Below, one piece after another: positions 7,338 to 10,731 of a stretch of DNA of 10,731 bases (position 1 is the first letter of the stretch; each line of letters starts with the position of its first letter). The notes under the pieces were generated by a model. That model ran no database searches. It was not told the origin of the DNA and worked only from the letters and a program-made list of their open reading frames with translations. The stretch lies in contig JBFRWC010000485.1 of the NCBI GenBank assembly GCA_051439365.1, positions 1-10,731 on the forward strand, written 5' to 3'. The position numbers and the translations under genes were made by a program. The stretch comes from JAAHGY01 sp051439365 (GTDB taxonomy: Bacteria; Cyanobacteriota; Cyanobacteriia; CAKZMO01).

Positions 7338-7453
7338 GCTTGGGCGCGGAAACCGCTCCCCTACAAGCTTGGGCGCGGAAACCGCTCCCCTACAAGCTTG
7401 GGCGCGGAAACCGCTCCCCTACAAGCTTGGGCGCGGAAACCGCTCCCCTACAA
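7338..7453. repeat. Four perfect tandem copies of a 29-bp hairpin-forming repeat
   Basis: Copies lie at 7338-7366, 7367-7395, 7396-7424 and 7425-7453 and appear identical. Each contains GGGCGCGGAAACCGCTCCC, an imperfect palindrome: 8-bp arms, one mismatch, AAA loop. The unit ends in CTCCCCTACAA. This resembles the dispersed small palindromic repeats with a CCCCTACA end that are common between genes in filamentous cyanobacteria. There are no spacers between copies, so it is not a CRISPR array. It lies in a gene-poor region upstream of the cysteine-rich genes. Confidence 0.95.
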
Positions 7454-7471
7454 GGGATTGGGACAATGTAG

Positions 7472-7490
7472 GGGTCAGGTCTCCTGACCC
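7472..7490. other. Perfect 8-bp stem, 3-nt loop hairpin next to the 29-bp repeats
   Basis: GGGTCAGG (7472-7479), TCT loop, CCTGACCC (7483-7490). It is preceded by TGTAG, the inverse of the CTACA end of the adjacent 29-bp unit. That suggests a related palindromic repeat element in the opposite orientation. No T-tract follows directly, so I do not call it a terminator. The rest of 7454-7722 shows no gene. Confidence 0.7.
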
Positions 7491-7722
7491 AAGGCAGGGA
7501 CCAGGTTGTAGGCAGTTTTGTCAAGCAATCAGCTTGCTGAGTGGCTAGAAAGTCTCGTGTGTTCCCTGAATCATTGCTTTGGAGAATTCCTACTTTGGGA
7601 AATTCCTAAGAATCTTTAGATTTAATGGTACTTCTTGGGATGGCTCTTGAGGAAGTCAACCGTCGAGTTCACTTAGGTCCGTATATAGGGCTAGTCCCTC
7701 ATATTACTTATTGCTTAAATTT

Positions 7723-7728
7723 AGGGGA
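7723..7728 (+). promoter_or_regulatory. Shine-Dalgarno sequence of the small cysteine-rich protein gene
   Basis: AGGGGA lies 8 nt before the ATG at 7737. It is the best ribosome-binding site among the plus-strand genes here. It favours this start over the overlapping frame that opens at 7625. Confidence 0.6.
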
Positions 7729-7736
7729 AATCTATT

Positions 7737-8000
7737 ATGTGTATTCATTCCGTTGTCAGGAACTTAGGATATTTGGCGATGTCCGTCGCATTGCCATTGG
7801 CCACAGCTACGGTTCAGAATTTTAATCCCGACCCTAACCTGGGTTCAGGGCAGGCCAGTGGAGTGACGAATGTGGCAACTTCATATTGCCAATTTCAAGA
7901 TGACTGTTCACCAGAGATCGAGGTTGAAGCCGTGACCCAGAATGAGATTAAGCCGTCTTACTGCCAGTTTCATTCAGATTGCTCCGTAGCTGAATCATAA
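7737..8000 (+). CDS. Small putatively exported protein with duplicated YCQFxxDCS motif (unknown family)
   Basis: I do not recognise this 87-residue protein. Residues 1-25 look like a signal peptide: a basic N-region with R8, a hydrophobic core LGYLAMSVALPL, then small residues ATA. The mature part is acidic and contains a near-duplicate motif, SYCQFQDDCSPE at 49-60 and SYCQFHSDCSVAE at 74-86, so C51/C57 and C76/C82 form two C-x5-C pairs. This fits disulfide-bonded loops outside the cytoplasm. The two DNA copies differ at many third positions, so the duplication is old and selection has probably kept the protein motif. A good Shine-Dalgarno sequence (AGGGGA, 7723-7728) supports the start. The next gene downstream on the same strand is also cysteine-rich, but a 173-bp gap separates them. 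It could be an envelope protein or a secreted peptide; no function is claimed. Confidence 0.6.
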   Translation: MCIHSVVRNLGYLAMSVALPLATATVQNFNPDPNLGSGQASGVTNVATSYCQFQDDCSPEIEVEAVTQNEIKPSYCQFHSDCSVAES

Positions 8001-8021
8001 GTTGTGGCGTGGGTGATAGTG

Positions 8022-8085
8022 GGAGCAATGATCGGGGCAATGATCGGAGCAACGATCGGGGCAAGATGGGGGCGATCGCTCCCAT
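8022..8085. repeat. 12-bp tandem repeat ending in a HIP1-centred palindrome
   Basis: Three 12-bp units of the form GGRGCAAYGATC lie at 8022-8033, 8034-8045 and 8046-8057, with a partial fourth copy after them. Directly beyond, 8066-8085 is a 20-bp palindrome centred on the HIP1 octamer at 8072-8079, with one mismatched pair (G/T) flanking it. It sits just after the stop of the small protein gene, so it may act as an RNA hairpin at the 3' end, though there is no T-tract. Confidence 0.7.
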
Positions 8086-8173
8086 TGGAGGTGGTTAAGA
8101 ACTCATTTCTAGGGAGCAACCCTTTGCCATCCTCAGGCAATCCTGACTGAATCAGGCCGATTTGTTATACAGT

Positions 8174-9001
8174 ATGCAGAGGTTTACCCCAGGTAATGCA
8201 CCCAAGCTTACTGCACCGAAACTTACTGCACCCAGACTTATGAAACACTCTCAGCACGCATCCGATTTATCAAGGATTCACGCCAGCGAAGACCCATCAT
8301 TGGCTGGTTTGTGGTCGATCACCAACGGCTTAACCAAGCGTTTCACAGCATTGGGCGCGATCGCCGCTATCACTCATGTTGCAGTTCTAAGTAGCTGGGT
8401 CTTCAGCAACCAGGCTGCTAGCGGGTTCCCATTTCGGAGTCGTCCTGAGCCAACGGACGATCAATTTGAAGCCTGTACTGCAACCTTACTGGCGTTAGGC
8501 ATTGGCGTTCCGGTGGCCATTGATGCCTGTGGCGCAGCGGCTAAGCCTGAAGCGCTGTCTAGTTGCATTGCCGATATTAGCGAGAATACATTGATCCCAG
8601 CAACCAATGCTTTGGCTGGCTGTGTTCGGGTGCGACGACCTGAAGCAATGGCCACCTGTGTGGTCGCTTTGGATGAGACCTTTGTTGGAGCGTTGTCATC
8701 TGAAATTCTGGGCTATTGTAGTCGCAGCCTTCTGCCAACGGTATTCAAAAATTGTGTTCAAGGGGTAACCTCAGAGGACATTACCGAGGCGATTGTCACT
8801 GAGGCGAACGGAACCGAAGTGATCGTCACTGAGACCGTCGTAATTGAGCCATCAGAAACCGAGGCACCAGAAACCGAGATCGTCGTCGTTGAGACAGTTG
8901 CCATCGATGCCATGTTGATTATGGATGCTTGTGTGGAAGCGGATTACGACGCACCCCAGGTCTTCTTGCCCACATTTCGGCCAAGCCGAGCGAGACGCTA
9001 A
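8174..9001 (+). CDS. Membrane-anchored protein with three C-x11-C repeats and acidic tail (unknown family)
   Basis: I do not recognise this protein. Counted from the ATG at 8174 it has 275 residues. A TTG start at 8162 or an ATG at 8240 is also possible, since no start has a clear Shine-Dalgarno sequence. A short Lys/Arg-containing N-terminus carries three APKLT-like pentapeptides. A hydrophobic segment at about 57-77 (FTALGAIAAITHVAVLSSWVF) looks like a single membrane anchor. Then come three modules of about 31 residues, each with a Cys pair spaced exactly C-x11-C: 119/131, 150/162 and 182/194, separated by 18 and 19 residues, with an extra C101 before them. The modules look helical. Residues about 200-245 are rich in Thr, Glu, Val and Ile, in a repetitive V-T-E pattern. 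An Arg-rich end follows. The Cys modules probably lie outside the cytoplasm. It ends 15 nt before the decarboxylase start, so the two may be co-transcribed. Confidence 0.65.
   Translation: MQRFTPGNAPKLTAPKLTAPRLMKHSQHASDLSRIHASEDPSLAGLWSITNGLTKRFTALGAIAAITHVAVLSSWVFSNQAASGFPFRSRPEPTDDQFEACTATLLALGIGVPVAIDACGAAAKPEALSSCIADISENTLIPATNALAGCVRVRRPEAMATCVVALDETFVGALSSEILGYCSRSLLPTVFKNCVQGVTSEDITEAIVTEANGTEVIVTETVVIEPSETEAPETEIVVVETVAIDAMLIMDACVEADYDAPQVFLPTFRPSRARR
8198..8242 (+). repeat. 15-bp tandem repeat (three copies) in the N-terminal coding region
   Basis: Three 15-bp units at 8198-8212, 8213-8227 and 8228-8242 encode APKLT, APKLT and APRLM. The ATG at 8240 at the end of the third unit is one of the alternative starts. 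The copies differ at a few bases. Confidence 0.85.
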
Positions 9002-9016
9002 TTGAGGTCGCACGGA

Positions 9017-10731
<1,715 letters not shown>

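Noticed and set aside
7338..7453. CRISPR-like direct repeats of 29 bp
   Set aside because: The copies are directly adjacent with no spacers, and no cas gene is present.
7625..7825. 66-codon plus-strand frame overlapping the small cysteine-rich gene
   Set aside because: No domain. The overlapping frame from 7737 has the better Shine-Dalgarno sequence and a signal peptide.

Overview
The window looks like chromosomal DNA of a (probably filamentous) cyanobacterium. Three independent signs support this. The HIP1 octamer GCGATCGC occurs 17 times in 10.7 kb. The heptanucleotide repeats match the short tandemly repeated repetitive (STRR) families known from cyanobacteria. Several encoded proteins (Mo-dependent nitrogenase C-terminal domain protein, S41 C-terminal processing protease, FrhB/HCAR-like reductase) have typical cyanobacterial relatives. 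Species cannot be told from the sequence.

Layout. Bases 1-196 (minus) hold the first 65 codons of a Mo-dependent nitrogenase C-terminal-domain protein that runs off the left edge. Bases 197-584 are non-coding, apart from a remnant of an IS5-type transposase (about 453-578). Bases 585-5009 form a minus-strand cluster. In transcription order it holds an FrhB/HCAR-like Fe-S flavoprotein, a five-bladed beta-propeller protein resembling glycosidase families 43/32, a broken PAPS-type sulfotransferase, and a gamma-butyrobetaine-hydroxylase-like 2-oxoglutarate dioxygenase. The last three genes overlap or nearly touch, so they are almost certainly one transcript. The combination suggests a small tailoring pathway (reduction, sugar handling, sulfation, hydroxylation) whose product I cannot name. 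The sulfotransferase is inactivated by a 40-bp tandem duplication and a separate one-base insertion, so the pathway may be decaying or may work without sulfation in this strain.

Bases 5395-6741 (minus) encode an exported S41 protease of the CtpA/B type. Bases 6742-7736 are about 1 kb with no convincing gene but with four perfect copies of a 29-bp hairpin-forming repeat. On the plus strand follow two cysteine-rich, apparently exported or membrane-anchored proteins of unknown family: 7737-8000, with a duplicated YCQFxxDCS motif, and 8174-9001, with three C-x11-C modules.

Bases 9017-10731 (plus, running off the right edge) encode an Orn/Lys/Arg-decarboxylase-family PLP enzyme. Its most striking feature, and the best finding here, is two STRR arrays of about 395 bp placed in frame between the aminotransferase-like domain and the C-terminal domain. 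They encode about 130 residues, mostly a pure heptapeptide repeat. Because the unit is 7 bp long and lacks any stop-forming trinucleotide on this strand, the array is open in all three forward frames.
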